Of a DNA stretch of 56,157 nt, positions 17,938 to 26,560 are shown one piece after another. The DNA comes from Phycisphaerales bacterium (GTDB lineage Bacteria; Planctomycetota; Phycisphaerae; Phycisphaerales; SM1A02). The notes under the pieces are model-generated. The model did not search any database. It was given only the letters and a program-made list of their open reading frames with translations, and was not told where the DNA came from. The stretch covers positions 1 through 56,157 of the forward strand of contig SIAP01000011.1 in the NCBI GenBank assembly GCA_009691725.1. The letters are read 5' to 3'. How positions within the stretch are numbered: the first letter of the stretch is position 1; every line of letters starts with the position of its first letter. Position numbers and translations under genes: made by a program.

Positions 17938-18485
17938 TAGCGCTTGCCCTCCGATGAACGGAAAAACTCGTCGATTCCCACGCTCGCCTGAACCTGCGAT
18001 CCGTTGCGATGCATGTCAACCGTTCGAACACGCGTCATTCCTGCTTCGTCCTCTGCTGCTCGCAGCGTCGAGAACAAGGCGTCGAATGAACCGGTCATTT
18101 GCAAATCAATGACCCGCTTGTCCAACGAGAATCCCACCGTTTGGAAATTGAGTGATTCCCGATCGCCAATGCGAATGGATTGGTCGAGCACTTCGGTGCC
18201 GTCGATGGGACGTGTCAACGATGGCACCAGCCTGCTTTCATTGAGGTCGCTGCGCAGCGCATGCCCGCTTTCATCCCGTTGGCTCCGCAATCGATCGAGT
18301 TCGGTGCCAAGGCGCGCGAACTCGTTCCGTTGAACGAGGTATTGGTCAGCCGCCTTCGAGAGTGTGCGGCTGTCGGCGCGCATCACGGCAGCCTTGCGGT
18401 AGTTGGGAATCGCGACCGATCCGAGGATGGCGATGCTCGCGACTGCCGCAGTCAGGAGCCACATCCAGAATGGAGAGGGTTTCAT
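17937..18485 (-). CDS. pilO: PilO-like pilus/secretion assembly protein
   Basis: About 182 residues from ATG 18485, whose ATGA overlaps the upstream pilN stop. One N-terminal TM helix (about 7-25), a coiled-coil stretch (about 40-80, with heptad-like LxxLRSQRDE pattern) and a C-terminal alpha/beta domain of ferredoxin-like size. Length and layout agree with PilO/GspM, the periplasmic-side partner of PilN/GspL in the alignment complex. The identification rests mainly on gene order (PilM-N-O-P-E-F) and topology. Confidence 0.75.
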   Translation of the reverse strand: MKPSPFWMWLLTAAVASIAILGSVAIPNYRKAAVMRADSRTLSKAADQYLVQRNEFARLGTELDRLRSQRDESGHALRSDLNESRLVPSLTRPIDGTEVLDQSIRIGDRESLNFQTVGFSLDKRVIDLQMTGSFDALFSTLRAAEDEAGMTRVRTVDMHRNGSQVQASVGIDEFFRSSEGKR

Positions 18486-19159
18486 CGTTGGACTCCTTCG
18501 GTCACGCTCGACGCGTGCGCAACGGATTGCGACCACGGTTTGACTTGCACAGTTGAATCATTCGCGGGAGCAGTTGGGTCGATCCGAGCGCGCATCACAA
18601 AGTGTTGTTCACTCCCGCCGCCAACCTTGGGAGCGGCACGCTGTTCCAGGATCGTCACCGCCGTGAATGGTGCGGAATTGCGCAAGTCACCCGCAAGATC
18701 CTGCACCGCCTGGGATGTTGGCGCGATTCCGTTCATCAAGATGACATACACCGGACGCCCAGCAACGGTGGTCTTCGTGAGTTTCTGCTCCTCCAGCGAG
18801 ACCTTCATGGATTCCAACCAGCTGCCCTCTGGCAGGAGGTGGGAGATCGTGGCGATGATCGCGCTCGCGCGGACAGGCGAACGAAGCATTGCATCGATGG
18901 CAATCTCTCCGCGCAAGGTGCCGCGTTCGCCGACAGACTGCGCGACGAGTTCTTCAATCTTGCTTGCACGATCGCGAAGCTGCACGATCACTTCGTGCTC
19001 GGCACGAGCATTGCGAAGCGCGACATAGGAATTGATGGCAATTCCGGTCGTGATGCTCAAGGCGAGCACAGCGCTCAGCTTGACAAGTCGAAACGCGGCT
19101 CGCTGGCGGAAGATCTTGCGAGAGTCATCTGGCAGGAGATCGATAAAGAACTCGTTCAT
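18482..19159 (-). CDS. pilN: PilN/GspL-like pilus/secretion assembly protein
   Basis: About 225 residues from ATG 19159, whose ATGA overlaps the pilM stop; the N-terminal MNEFFIDLLPDDSR matches the conserved NLLP-like tail that binds PilM. One TM helix (about 28-45), a coiled coil (about 50-80) and a periplasmic alpha/beta domain (about 95-205) complete the usual PilN architecture. It anchors cytoplasmic PilM to the inner membrane and pairs with PilO. A reading from 19231 has no family-like residues and was rejected. Confidence 0.85.
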   Translation of the reverse strand: MNEFFIDLLPDDSRKIFRQRAAFRLVKLSAVLALSITTGIAINSYVALRNARAEHEVIVQLRDRASKIEELVAQSVGERGTLRGEIAIDAMLRSPVRASAIIATISHLLPEGSWLESMKVSLEEQKLTKTTVAGRPVYVILMNGIAPTSQAVQDLAGDLRNSAPFTAVTILEQRAAPKVGGGSEQHFVMRARIDPTAPANDSTVQVKPWSQSVAHASSVTEGVQR

Positions 19160-20169
19160 GCCACCCTCCGTGATGTGGTGGCGGGTTGGCACGCGGGGGG
19201 TGCAAGTGCCACAGATAGAAGACTCATCCACGATGAAAGCGATCCGCTCGGACGTGCGACCTTCGACCAGTCTGCGAGCGCTTCAATGTCCATCGATCGC
19301 GTGTCAGCTCCACAGACTGACCGGATCGCAGAAGCAATTCCAGGTTCCTCGGCCATCGCTCCGCTCAACAAGACGAATTGTGGCCACGCTCCACCAGCGC
19401 GTCGTTCCACATGACGCAAGCAGAGCAGGATTTCCTCGGCCATTTGGCGCCATCTCCATGCATGGGACTCGTCCTCCTCGCCGGCAACCGGAATCGAACT
19501 CGGATTCAAATCCGCACTCGACTCCCAGGCAAATGCACGGTGGAAAACGAGCCCAGAGTGATTCAGAACCGCCAGCGTTGCGCGATCAGCCTCCAAGTGC
19601 AGGAACGCAAATTGCGGAATGGGGGAGGTGACTTTGACTTGATTCCATGCCAATCTCATCGCCGCGAGCGCGCCGAGTTCGGCACGGACTGGTTCGAGAC
19701 CGGCCTGTGTCATCAGCGTGGCGGCATGATTGACAAATGTGCGGCGCGCAGCGATCAGCAATACTTCAGAAGATGCGACGCCCAATGTTCCCGCGCGCAG
19801 CGGCAGATGACCGGAGACCACCTCGCTTCGATCCACTCCAAGGCGTTCGACTGCCGTCCAGGAAACGCTCTCCTTCATCTCATCGTTGGCGAGTGCAGGA
19901 ATCTCAATGCATTCAGTCAGGATGGACTTGGCTGGAAGTACCAAGGCGCACGTGCGGCCGGAGAATCCGCCCCCGCGCAGTGCATCCTTGAGTCGGCGAA
20001 CCGTCACTTCGTCGACGTTCTGTTGTGTTGATTGTGGCGCACAGACCTGCACCATCGCGATTGACTGCACCACCGGACTCGCTGCACTTCCCGAGAGCTG
20101 CAGCAGGCGCAGGGCTGTCGAGCCGCATTCGACGGCGATCAACTTGCGCTGGATGGGGGGGTTGAACAC
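19156..20169 (-). CDS. pilM: PilM-like actin-fold assembly protein
   Basis: Cytoplasmic actin-like ATP-binding protein of the pilus/T2S assembly complex, binding the PilN tail. About 337 residues from GTG 20169, which follows AGAGGA by 8 nt; a TTG at 20232 would give 358 residues with no obvious ribosome site. The N-terminus shows RKLIAVECGSTALRLLQL, the actin-fold phosphate-1 strand (canonical xxxDxGxxxxK), here with Glu-Cys-Gly, so ATP binding is not assured. Later parts fit the fold (SEVLLIAARRTFVNHAATLM and VLLSGAMAEEPGI). It is second in the leftward operon after the major pseudopilin, from which it is separated by two hairpins. Confidence 0.85.
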   Translation of the reverse strand: MFNPPIQRKLIAVECGSTALRLLQLSGSAASPVVQSIAMVQVCAPQSTQQNVDEVTVRRLKDALRGGGFSGRTCALVLPAKSILTECIEIPALANDEMKESVSWTAVERLGVDRSEVVSGHLPLRAGTLGVASSEVLLIAARRTFVNHAATLMTQAGLEPVRAELGALAAMRLAWNQVKVTSPIPQFAFLHLEADRATLAVLNHSGLVFHRAFAWESSADLNPSSIPVAGEEDESHAWRWRQMAEEILLCLRHVERRAGGAWPQFVLLSGAMAEEPGIASAIRSVCGADTRSMDIEALADWSKVARPSGSLSSWMSLLSVALAPPACQPATTSRRVA

Positions 20170-20236
20170 TGGATGGTTCCTCTGATAGTTCCGTCGAATT
20201 CGACCTTGGTCTGCATTGACCCACTCACTCAAGACT

Positions 20237-20275
20237 GCGCGCCGCGGACGGACTCGGTGTCCATCCGCGGCGCGC
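20237..20275 (-). promoter_or_regulatory. Strong hairpin between major pseudopilin and pilM genes
   Basis: Perfect 12-bp inverted repeat GCGCGCCGCGGA (20237-20248) and TCCGCGGCGCGC (20264-20275), with a 15-nt centre that can itself pair GGAC with GTCC. On the minus strand it lies downstream of the pseudopilin stop and upstream of pilM. A clear U-run is lacking, so it may be an attenuator, a processing/stability stem, or a weak terminator. Confidence 0.8.
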
Positions 20276-20287
20276 TGCTCTACGTGA

Positions 20288-20313
20288 TCGGGTGCCCGCC
20301 GCAGGGCGCCCGA
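20288..20313 (-). promoter_or_regulatory. Second hairpin after the major pseudopilin gene
   Basis: Inverted repeat TCGGGTGCCC (20288-20297) and GGGCGCCCGA (20304-20313), ten pairs including one G-U, with a 6-nt loop. It sits between the pseudopilin stop (20335) and the stronger hairpin at 20237-20275. Together they could shield the short pseudopilin transcript from 3' decay and reduce readthrough into pilM. Confidence 0.7.
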
Positions 20314-20334
20314 ATGATGCTCAATCGTTTCGGC

Positions 20335-20694
20335 TTATGGCGTTGGGATGACCTTGCCGCTGGTGAAGGTCCAGTTTGCGGCGTGGTCAGACTCAAGCTG
20401 ATTCTCGATGTCGGATGTCGTGCAGTACCCAGCCGCGATGAGCGCGTCGAATGAAGCGCTTGCGATCGCACCGTTTGCAGTGCTGATGGCGGTTCCGCCG
20501 CCTGGCAAGAACTGGTTGTAACGAGTGATCATCGTCAAGATCTGACTTCCACGAGCGTCGGCGGCTTCAGTCTGTGCGTCTGTGAGGGCGCTTGTCACTG
20601 AAGGAACGACGAGTGCGGCGAGAACGCCGAGAATGACGACGACGATCAGGATTTCGATGAGTGTGAATCCGCGTTTCATGTTGCGAGCAATCAT
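20335..20694 (-). CDS. gspG: Major pseudopilin (GspG-like)
   Basis: A 119-residue prepilin with a short basic leader (residues 1-7) and the processing/helix motif RG|FTLIEILIVVVILGVLAA, with Glu at +5 after the cleavage site. The rest is a small globular domain ending with GYCTTSDIENQLESDH and a short tail. It is the most probable structural subunit of the pseudopilus. The start at ATG 20694 has an excellent Shine-Dalgarno GGAGG (minus strand, 20704-20700) 5 nt away; the upstream ATG at 20706 would put that site inside the gene. It is first in the leftward operon, with hairpins between it and pilM. Confidence 0.93.
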   Translation of the reverse strand: MIARNMKRGFTLIEILIVVVILGVLAALVVPSVTSALTDAQTEAADARGSQILTMITRYNQFLPGGGTAISTANGAIASASFDALIAAGYCTTSDIENQLESDHAANWTFTSGKVIPTP

Positions 20695-20699
20695 TTGAA

Positions 20700-20704
20700 C
20701 CTCC
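20700..20704 (-). promoter_or_regulatory. Shine-Dalgarno GGAGG of the major pseudopilin gene
   Basis: GGAGG on the minus strand, 5 nt from the ATG at 20694. It is a stronger ribosome site than most in this window, in keeping with a high-expression pilin, and it decides the start. Confidence 0.85.
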
Positions 20705-20960
20705 AAAGTTCAGTGACAGGAGGTGGTGAGCACCCGCTGTCGGTTTGTAGAGCAGGACGGCGACATCCGCTGTCCAACATCTCAACAATCGGATTCGTCG
20801 GAGGGCTGCACCAAGAAACTCAATGATTTTCTCAAGTAATTTGGCGCCGGTTGATCGCCTTCGCATCATTCATATGAGAATCCTGCGGTTTTTTTGGTTT
20901 GCGCTTGCAGCATCTGTGAACGAATTGGATTCTCTGGGTGTGAAAAGGTCATCAAAGGGA

Positions 20961-21428
20961 ATGCAGGGGAAGGCGATCCAGCGTGCCATGACGCTCATTG
21001 AGTGTCTCGTTGCGATGTCGATACTGACGATCGCGGCGAGCATCTTGGTGATGGCCGTGCAGGGCGGCCTCGCTGCGCAGGAGGACGCGCTTTCCACAAC
21101 GATCGCCGCAACCGCTGCGGAGTCGCGCGTCGCTGAATACCTCGCCCGCGATTACAACACGATCACAGCGCTCGACTCAACAGAGAGCGTCGGCACGATG
21201 TTGACGCCGATGGGCGATCCGTTCAGCAAGAGTTACGACTCGATGGGTCGACACACTGTGGTGGAACTCGGCACGCTGACAGTTCCAGACTTTCCTGGAC
21301 TCTCAATTCTCGGTTACAGCATTGATGTCACTGTCTTCGACACCTTTGCCGGTGAAGTGCGAACATTGGTTGCGCTGCAACGATTTCGTCCGCGCACGAT
21401 TGAAGAGAGTGCAGAGGTCGCACCATGA
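20961..21428 (+). CDS. Minor pseudopilin (GspI/PilV-like)
   Basis: About 155 residues from ATG 20961. A prepilin motif is present as QRA|MTLIECLVAMSILTIAA, with Glu at +5; unusually Ala (not Gly) precedes the cleavage site and Met rather than Phe follows. The helix continues to about residue 30, then a beta-rich domain. Its position before the GspJ- and GspK-like genes fits the I-J-K tip complex of T2S systems. The 266-bp region to the divergent major pseudopilin (20695-20960) holds both promoters; TTGATC at 20851 with TATGAG at 20873 (16-nt spacing) is a weak candidate. A reading from 20823 adds a leader without prepilin features. Confidence 0.85.
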   Translation: MQGKAIQRAMTLIECLVAMSILTIAASILVMAVQGGLAAQEDALSTTIAATAAESRVAEYLARDYNTITALDSTESVGTMLTPMGDPFSKSYDSMGRHTVVELGTLTVPDFPGLSILGYSIDVTVFDTFAGEVRTLVALQRFRPRTIEESAEVAP

Positions 21429-22138
21429 TGCGTTCCCCACACAGCCTTCGTGCCTTCACGCTGATTGAAGTGATCATTTCGACGATAGTGACGACGCTTG
21501 TTGCTGGAACTGTCGTTGCAATCGTCGGAGCGTTTTCGTCAGCACTTGCCATCCAAGATCTCCGCAGCGAAGCGATCGTGCGTGGCGCAGGGGTGCAATC
21601 GCACATCGGGCTCCTGAGCCTGAAAACACGCATGACGCTGGCACTGAGTCCGCAGCGTGTGCTGCTTTGGCTTCCTGCCGAAACGCTCGAGGAATCTGGC
21701 AGTGGCAGCGATTCTGCCTTTGATCGAATCGACCTGGACGAAGATGAACTGCACTGGTTGGAGTTTTTTCAGGAAGCCGATGCATCCTGGACGCTGATCG
21801 AATGGACTGTGAAGCCAGAAACAGTCGTCGCAGGTGCGGCAGAGGTGTACTTCTCAGCCGACAGTCAATTCTGGGACACCCTCTTCGTGCAAATGCGTGA
21901 TGCGGGGCAGTTGCGTCGTTCTCCAATCGCTGGCGGGCTCGCTGCGCCGCAGAGATCAGGAGTCGTTTTGGGCGCGCCCTGTTTCGTCTGGCAAACAGAA
22001 AGTTGTTGTGACAATCGTTCGGTGGGAGCTGAGTTCGCGTTCGTTGCAGTCGACGGTGAAGAAGAACTGCGCAGTGACATGCGACTCGAAAGTGCGTTGG
22101 CATTCTTTGATCGGCATCCCATTTGCACGGAGTCATGA
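21425..22138 (+). CDS. Minor pseudopilin (GspJ-like)
   Basis: A 237-residue prepilin with leader MMRSPHSLRA and cleavage/helix motif A|FTLIEVIISTIVTTLVAGTV. Again Ala rather than Gly precedes the cleavage site. A mixed alpha/beta domain with acidic loop (residues about 100-115, DSAFDRIDLDEDELH) follows. Overlaps the gspI-like stop by ATGA and is overlapped by the GspK-like gene in the same way, so I-J-K are translationally coupled. The identification rests on order, size and helix. Confidence 0.85.
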   Translation: MMRSPHSLRAFTLIEVIISTIVTTLVAGTVVAIVGAFSSALAIQDLRSEAIVRGAGVQSHIGLLSLKTRMTLALSPQRVLLWLPAETLEESGSGSDSAFDRIDLDEDELHWLEFFQEADASWTLIEWTVKPETVVAGAAEVYFSADSQFWDTLFVQMRDAGQLRRSPIAGGLAAPQRSGVVLGAPCFVWQTESCCDNRSVGAEFAFVAVDGEEELRSDMRLESALAFFDRHPICTES

Positions 22139-23910
22139 TCATGCATCACTCATCAACACCAGTCATCTCGAAACGAAAACCAGCATCAGCGCGAGTTCGC
22201 CGAGGTGCAGCTCTGCTCATGGCTCTGTTCGCCCTTGGCGTCGCAACCACGGCGGGAACTGCCTTCCTCAAGTCCCGCGATCGAAGCGTGACCATCGGGA
22301 GAAGCATGGATCATGCTGCGAGCGCGCGACTTGCTGCGGCCGAAGGTCTCGCCATTTCACGCGAAGTGCTCGCCGCAATCTTCTGTCAACCCGATGCCAC
22401 CATCGCGGCGCAGTGGCGGGCACAGCTCTCGGATGGAACGCTCTTGACCAACTATCAGATCAACGGCGCGACGCTCAATGTCACCGTTGCAGATCTCACG
22501 ACTGGCGCTCCGCCGACGATTACCACGACGGAGTTTCAGGCGAACATCACAGTCACCGTGGGCGAGACGAGTTACTCCATGAGCGCGCAGATGAGTCTGC
22601 AGAGCCTCATCAAGGGTCAGTACGCAGTGTTTGCCAACAAACTCTTCCGCATGGAGGATGACAACTTCGTCGGTCGATGGGAGAAGTCTCCAAAGAGCAC
22701 TCTGGATTATCCGATCAATCTCGGAACGCAGGCGCTTCGCACATGGTTGGGAAACGAAGGCGCCTACTTCGACGCTGACGCGTACTTCGAGGACCAGGCA
22801 TATCTGATTCCAAACAACCACATCAACCTCGCGGTTGCGATCCAAGCAGAGCCCACCAAGTTTTGTCGCGCATCGCGCGCGGGGTATGCGGGAGTTCGCA
22901 TTGCGGGAGTGGACAGGGTCTACAAGTATCTCTCCGGCAATCCGCTCGTCGCGGCATCGTGGGAAATCTCTGCTGATTTCGCGACGAAACAAGCCTATCT
23001 GCACTTTCCCAATGATGCGGAGAGCGCGACCGTGACTGGCGGAAGTGCAGACGAAATTGAACTCGTGCGCATGACCGCTGGCGAATCCGTGCGCATGCCA
23101 ACTCCGCCCAACGAACCATCCTTCGTTCCTGGGACAACCTTCGTTGGGAACAAGACATACAGCGGCGTGACCGCAACGCTCAATCCAATTCGAGTGAAAT
23201 GCGTGGAGTTCTTCGGATTCCCCATTAGCGGCGGCGACTTGAAGATCAACAACAACTCAGTGATCACACTCAAGAGCGGCGTGTACCGAGTTGATGACAA
23301 GTTCACACTCAGCAACAGCAAGCTCATCATCGATGGCAATGTCAAGATTGTGATGAAGGCGCGGATGTGGCTGGACCTGGATGCCAAGAGCCTGGACTTC
23401 TCCGGTTCATCAATCGAATTGAAAGCCAACTCGCAGCTCCTGCTCTTCGTCGCGTACGACCTCGTCATGAACAACTCGTGGATCGGCAAGGAATACACCT
23501 GTCCGACCGAGCTCAATCCCGCATTGGCGGCCGGCGATCCGCATCGCAAGAAGTGGATGAACCAGTGGTCACCCAATGCGTGCGCGACATTCGCCCCTGA
23601 GGAACCGCAGTACATCGAGCCGTGGCGGATTCGTGTCTATCCCGACCCCGCATTTCTCTCGAGCATCTTCATCTGGGACTTCGCATCGACATGCGTCGTC
23701 GGATCCATCTACATGCCAACCAATCCTGTCATCTTGCGCGGAACCACCGAAATCTATGGGCGAATCGCGGCAAACCATGTGATCCTGCGCGACACCGCGA
23801 GCTTCTTCTACGACCACGCTCTCGACGACATCACGGGAATGACTGAAGGAGCCCCGCCACCACGCGGTGGAACACAGCAGATTCCAACGAGGATTCAAAT
23901 TGACTTCTAA
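22135..23910 (+). CDS. Large GspK/PilX-like minor pilin with predicted beta-helix region
   Basis: About 591 residues from ATG 22135, overlapping the previous stop. A basic leader precedes RRGAALLMALFALGVATTAG (about residues 22-42), the hydrophobic N-terminal helix of GspK/PilX-type proteins, without the canonical Glu+5. The early globular part has AAEGLAISREV, usual for PilX/GspK. GspK is normally about 300 residues; here residues about 350-590 form regular short strands with Asn/Asp turns (for example NNNSVITLKSGVYRVDDKF, SKLIIDGNVKIVMKARMWLD, VILRGTTEIYGRIAANHVIL), which reads like a right-handed beta-helix. The role is probably at the pseudopilus tip; an adhesive or cargo-binding function is inferred only. 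Confidence 0.75.
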   Translation: MIMHHSSTPVISKRKPASARVRRGAALLMALFALGVATTAGTAFLKSRDRSVTIGRSMDHAASARLAAAEGLAISREVLAAIFCQPDATIAAQWRAQLSDGTLLTNYQINGATLNVTVADLTTGAPPTITTTEFQANITVTVGETSYSMSAQMSLQSLIKGQYAVFANKLFRMEDDNFVGRWEKSPKSTLDYPINLGTQALRTWLGNEGAYFDADAYFEDQAYLIPNNHINLAVAIQAEPTKFCRASRAGYAGVRIAGVDRVYKYLSGNPLVAASWEISADFATKQAYLHFPNDAESATVTGGSADEIELVRMTAGESVRMPTPPNEPSFVPGTTFVGNKTYSGVTATLNPIRVKCVEFFGFPISGGDLKINNNSVITLKSGVYRVDDKFTLSNSKLIIDGNVKIVMKARMWLDLDAKSLDFSGSSIELKANSQLLLFVAYDLVMNNSWIGKEYTCPTELNPALAAGDPHRKKWMNQWSPNACATFAPEEPQYIEPWRIRVYPDPAFLSSIFIWDFASTCVVGSIYMPTNPVILRGTTEIYGRIAANHVILRDTASFFYDHALDDITGMTEGAPPPRGGTQQIPTRIQIDF

Positions 23911-23929
23911 ACAAACCAAGGAATGCATC

Positions 23930-24403
23930 ATGCGACGCGCCTTCACACTCATTGAACTCATCATTGCGACGGTCATCATCTGCATCGTGGTGTCGATGGC
24001 GATACCGATGTTCTCGGACCAGAATGCAGATCGCATCACTGCGGCCAAGCATCGACTCTGGGCAGACATTCAATATGCGCAAGCCTGGACGATCGCCAAT
24101 CCATCCAATCCGGCGACGATCAGTTTTCTCTCCGACGGTTACACCATCGAAGGACCGCCTGATGGCGGAACTGTCCGCTTCACGAGCGCTGGATTCTCTG
24201 AAGCCCGCGGAGTGAAACTGTCAGTGTCGGATGTCCCCGCGGCGGGAATCCCATTCAGTCACTCGGGTGCGCTAAATATCGGACTCGATGCTCCAGAACC
24301 ACGAATCCATCTTTCAACCGACGGCGGTGTTGAGAGTGTTGATCTTGTTCTGCAGCCGACATCGGGTCAGATTCGTTCTGAAAAAGCGATTGGATTGCCC
24401 TAA
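23930..24403 (+). CDS. Minor pseudopilin (GspH-like)
   Basis: About 157 residues from ATG 23930, preceded by AAGGA. Prepilin motif RRA|FTLIELIIATVIICIVVSMA with Glu at +5; then a region with the GspH/FimT character (ADIQYAQAWTIANPSN, followed by TISFLSDGYTIE). Third prepilin in this operon with Ala before the cleavage site. An upstream reading from 23867 is less likely because it buries the short leader. The secretin's Shine-Dalgarno overlaps its stop. Confidence 0.85.
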   Translation: MRRAFTLIELIIATVIICIVVSMAIPMFSDQNADRITAAKHRLWADIQYAQAWTIANPSNPATISFLSDGYTIEGPPDGGTVRFTSAGFSEARGVKLSVSDVPAAGIPFSHSGALNIGLDAPEPRIHLSTDGGVESVDLVLQPTSGQIRSEKAIGLP

Positions 24404-24412
24404 AGGAGCCGA

Positions 24413-26560
24413 ATGTCATTATTCACCACCACCGCATTGGTGCAGGCGGTTTCACGCGCGTTGATGTCAAAAAAAGAAATCCTCCCGAGTTGTCAACCCC
24501 AGCCCCAGCGCCATTCGTGGGTGAGGGGCGGTGTCTTCGGCATTGCTGTCGCCGCGACACTTCTCGCAGCAGGCGCGATCGCAGAGCAGAGTTCGCAATC
24601 CTCCGTTCCTCAGAGTGGGTCTGGGAATGTGCCACCAGGTGGAGTTGCTCCGGTTGCGCGTTCAACGACAGCGGGTTCTTCGGGGAAAGCACCGAGTCAG
24701 GGCGCAGATTCAAACGCACCTGCCACCGCACCTGCGACCACACCTGCGACCACATTGGGCACCGTTCCAGTCGAGGATGCGCCGCCGCAACCGACCGTCA
24801 TCGGGTCACTTCCGGTCATTGAGATATCGCCCACAGGAACGATCACGCTCGCGGCACAAGATGTCGAGATCGACTCGCTCTTGGAACTTCTGGCAGTTCG
24901 TGGCAAGCAGAACATCGTGGCGAGTGACAAGGTGGCGGGAAAAGTGTCCGTCAATCTTTACGATGTCCCTTTCACGCAAGCACTCGAGGCAATCCTTTCT
25001 GTGAATGGTCTCGTTTCGATGCATGAGGGTGGTTTCATCTTTGTGTACACCAAGGCCGAATTCGACGAGGCGACCAAAGCTGCGCGCAAGATTGAGACCA
25101 GAGTTTTCACGCTGCAGTTCTTGAATTCGCTCGATGCAGAAGCATTCGTGAAACCGATTCTCTCGAAGGAGGGCCAAGTCGCTGCACGCGGCACGGTTGG
25201 GGCAGGATTTGAAATGGAAGTCACCAATGGCGGAGCGGATGATTATGCCTTCATGGCGCGCCTGGTGGTATCAGACTACGACTCGAACCTCGCAGAAATC
25301 GCCCGCGTGCTTGAGGAGATCGACACCGCCCCGCAGCAGGTGCGTGTCGAGTGCACGATCGTCTCGGCGAGCGTCGACGAAAACAATGCGTACGGTGTGG
25401 ACTTTGCCGCGATCGGCAATCTCAATTTCAGCAATGTCACTGACGCAGTGACCAACACCCTTGTGCCGCCACTGGCGATTCCTGATGCTCTCAAGTCAGG
25501 AGTAGCGTCTCCCTACCCAACCACCAGTGCGCAAGCTGGCGCTGTCAGCAACATTGTGTCGCTCCCCGGCGCCCCGTCTGCGAATGTCAAGATGGGTCTC
25601 ATCGCTGGCGACATGGCGGTCTTCCTCAACATTCTGGACGATGTAACGGACACAACCGTGCTTGCCCGCCCGGCGGTCACATGCCTGAATCGGCAGCGCG
25701 CTTCGTTGGAGGTTGGCGAGCGAGTTGCCTACGTGACACAGACAGTCAGCCAGACGAGCACGACCCAAACAGTCAATTACCTCGACACCGGGATTCGCCT
25801 CACTTTTCGTCCATTTATTGGGAATGACGGAATGATCCGAATGGAACTCATTCCGAGCATCTCGGATTACACGCTTCGAAATGTCGGTGCGAAGGGAACG
25901 ACCTCTGAGACCACCGTGCCCGACGAGAACAAGCAGGAAATCAGGACAAATGTGCGCGTGAGGAGCGGGCAAACCGTGGTGCTCGGCGGGCTCTTCAGCG
26001 ACAAGATTGTCACACAAAGAAAGCATGTTCCAGGTCTGAGCGAGATTCCGTTCATCGGTGGCTTGACTGGCGGACAGGGCGATCAAGTGGAGCGCCGCGA
26101 GATCATCTTCATGGTCACGCCGACTGTGATCGAAGATGAAAAACTCTACCAGGAGGGTCGAGACTCGCTCGAGATCTTCGACAATGTGCGAGTGGGCGCG
26201 CGTGCTGGTCTGTTGCCGTTCTCTCGCGATCAAGTCACTGCGAACTATCAGCAGGATGCCTTCAACGCCTACAACAATGGCGATCTCACAAAGGCGCTCT
26301 TCTACTCGAATTCGGCTCTGCGAATGAAGCCAATCTCTCCCGCGATGCAACAACTGCGAGAACGCGTGATGTCGATGCCGGGGTCTGACTATCAGGATGA
26401 GATCGATCAGACGCTCATCGAAAAGCGAACCTTCTCACCAAAAGAGCAGGAGATGCCATCACCTCCGCCCGCCCGCGCCGCGCCATCTGCGGAACCTGCG
26501 CCATCTGCGGAACCCGCGCCACCTGCGCCATCTGCGGAACCTGCGGAGAGTTCGCCATGA
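24413..26560 (+). CDS. gspD: Secretin (GspD/PilQ family) with C-terminal extension
   Basis: Outer-membrane channel of the T2S/T4P machine, 715 residues. A long polar leader of about 35 residues precedes the hydrophobic signal (about 40-58); then a Pro/Thr-rich linker (90-125), an STN/N0-like domain (about 140-215, IDSLLELLAVRGKQNIVASD), N1-type domains and the secretin core (about 390-590), which has LARPAVTCLNRQRASLEVGE, YLDTGIRLTFRPFI, and RVRSGQTVVLGGLFSDK. After the core comes a short TPR-like pair of helices (about 620-655, AYNNGDLTKALFYSNSALRM) and an Ala/Pro/Glu repeat tail. AAAGGAG (24402-24408) fixes the start. Overlaps the TPR lipoprotein gene by ATGA. Confidence 0.94.
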   Translation: MSLFTTTALVQAVSRALMSKKEILPSCQPQPQRHSWVRGGVFGIAVAATLLAAGAIAEQSSQSSVPQSGSGNVPPGGVAPVARSTTAGSSGKAPSQGADSNAPATAPATTPATTLGTVPVEDAPPQPTVIGSLPVIEISPTGTITLAAQDVEIDSLLELLAVRGKQNIVASDKVAGKVSVNLYDVPFTQALEAILSVNGLVSMHEGGFIFVYTKAEFDEATKAARKIETRVFTLQFLNSLDAEAFVKPILSKEGQVAARGTVGAGFEMEVTNGGADDYAFMARLVVSDYDSNLAEIARVLEEIDTAPQQVRVECTIVSASVDENNAYGVDFAAIGNLNFSNVTDAVTNTLVPPLAIPDALKSGVASPYPTTSAQAGAVSNIVSLPGAPSANVKMGLIAGDMAVFLNILDDVTDTTVLARPAVTCLNRQRASLEVGERVAYVTQTVSQTSTTQTVNYLDTGIRLTFRPFIGNDGMIRMELIPSISDYTLRNVGAKGTTSETTVPDENKQEIRTNVRVRSGQTVVLGGLFSDKIVTQRKHVPGLSEIPFIGGLTGGQGDQVERREIIFMVTPTVIEDEKLYQEGRDSLEIFDNVRVGARAGLLPFSRDQVTANYQQDAFNAYNNGDLTKALFYSNSALRMKPISPAMQQLRERVMSMPGSDYQDEIDQTLIEKRTFSPKEQEMPSPPPARAAPSAEPAPSAEPAPPAPSAEPAESSP

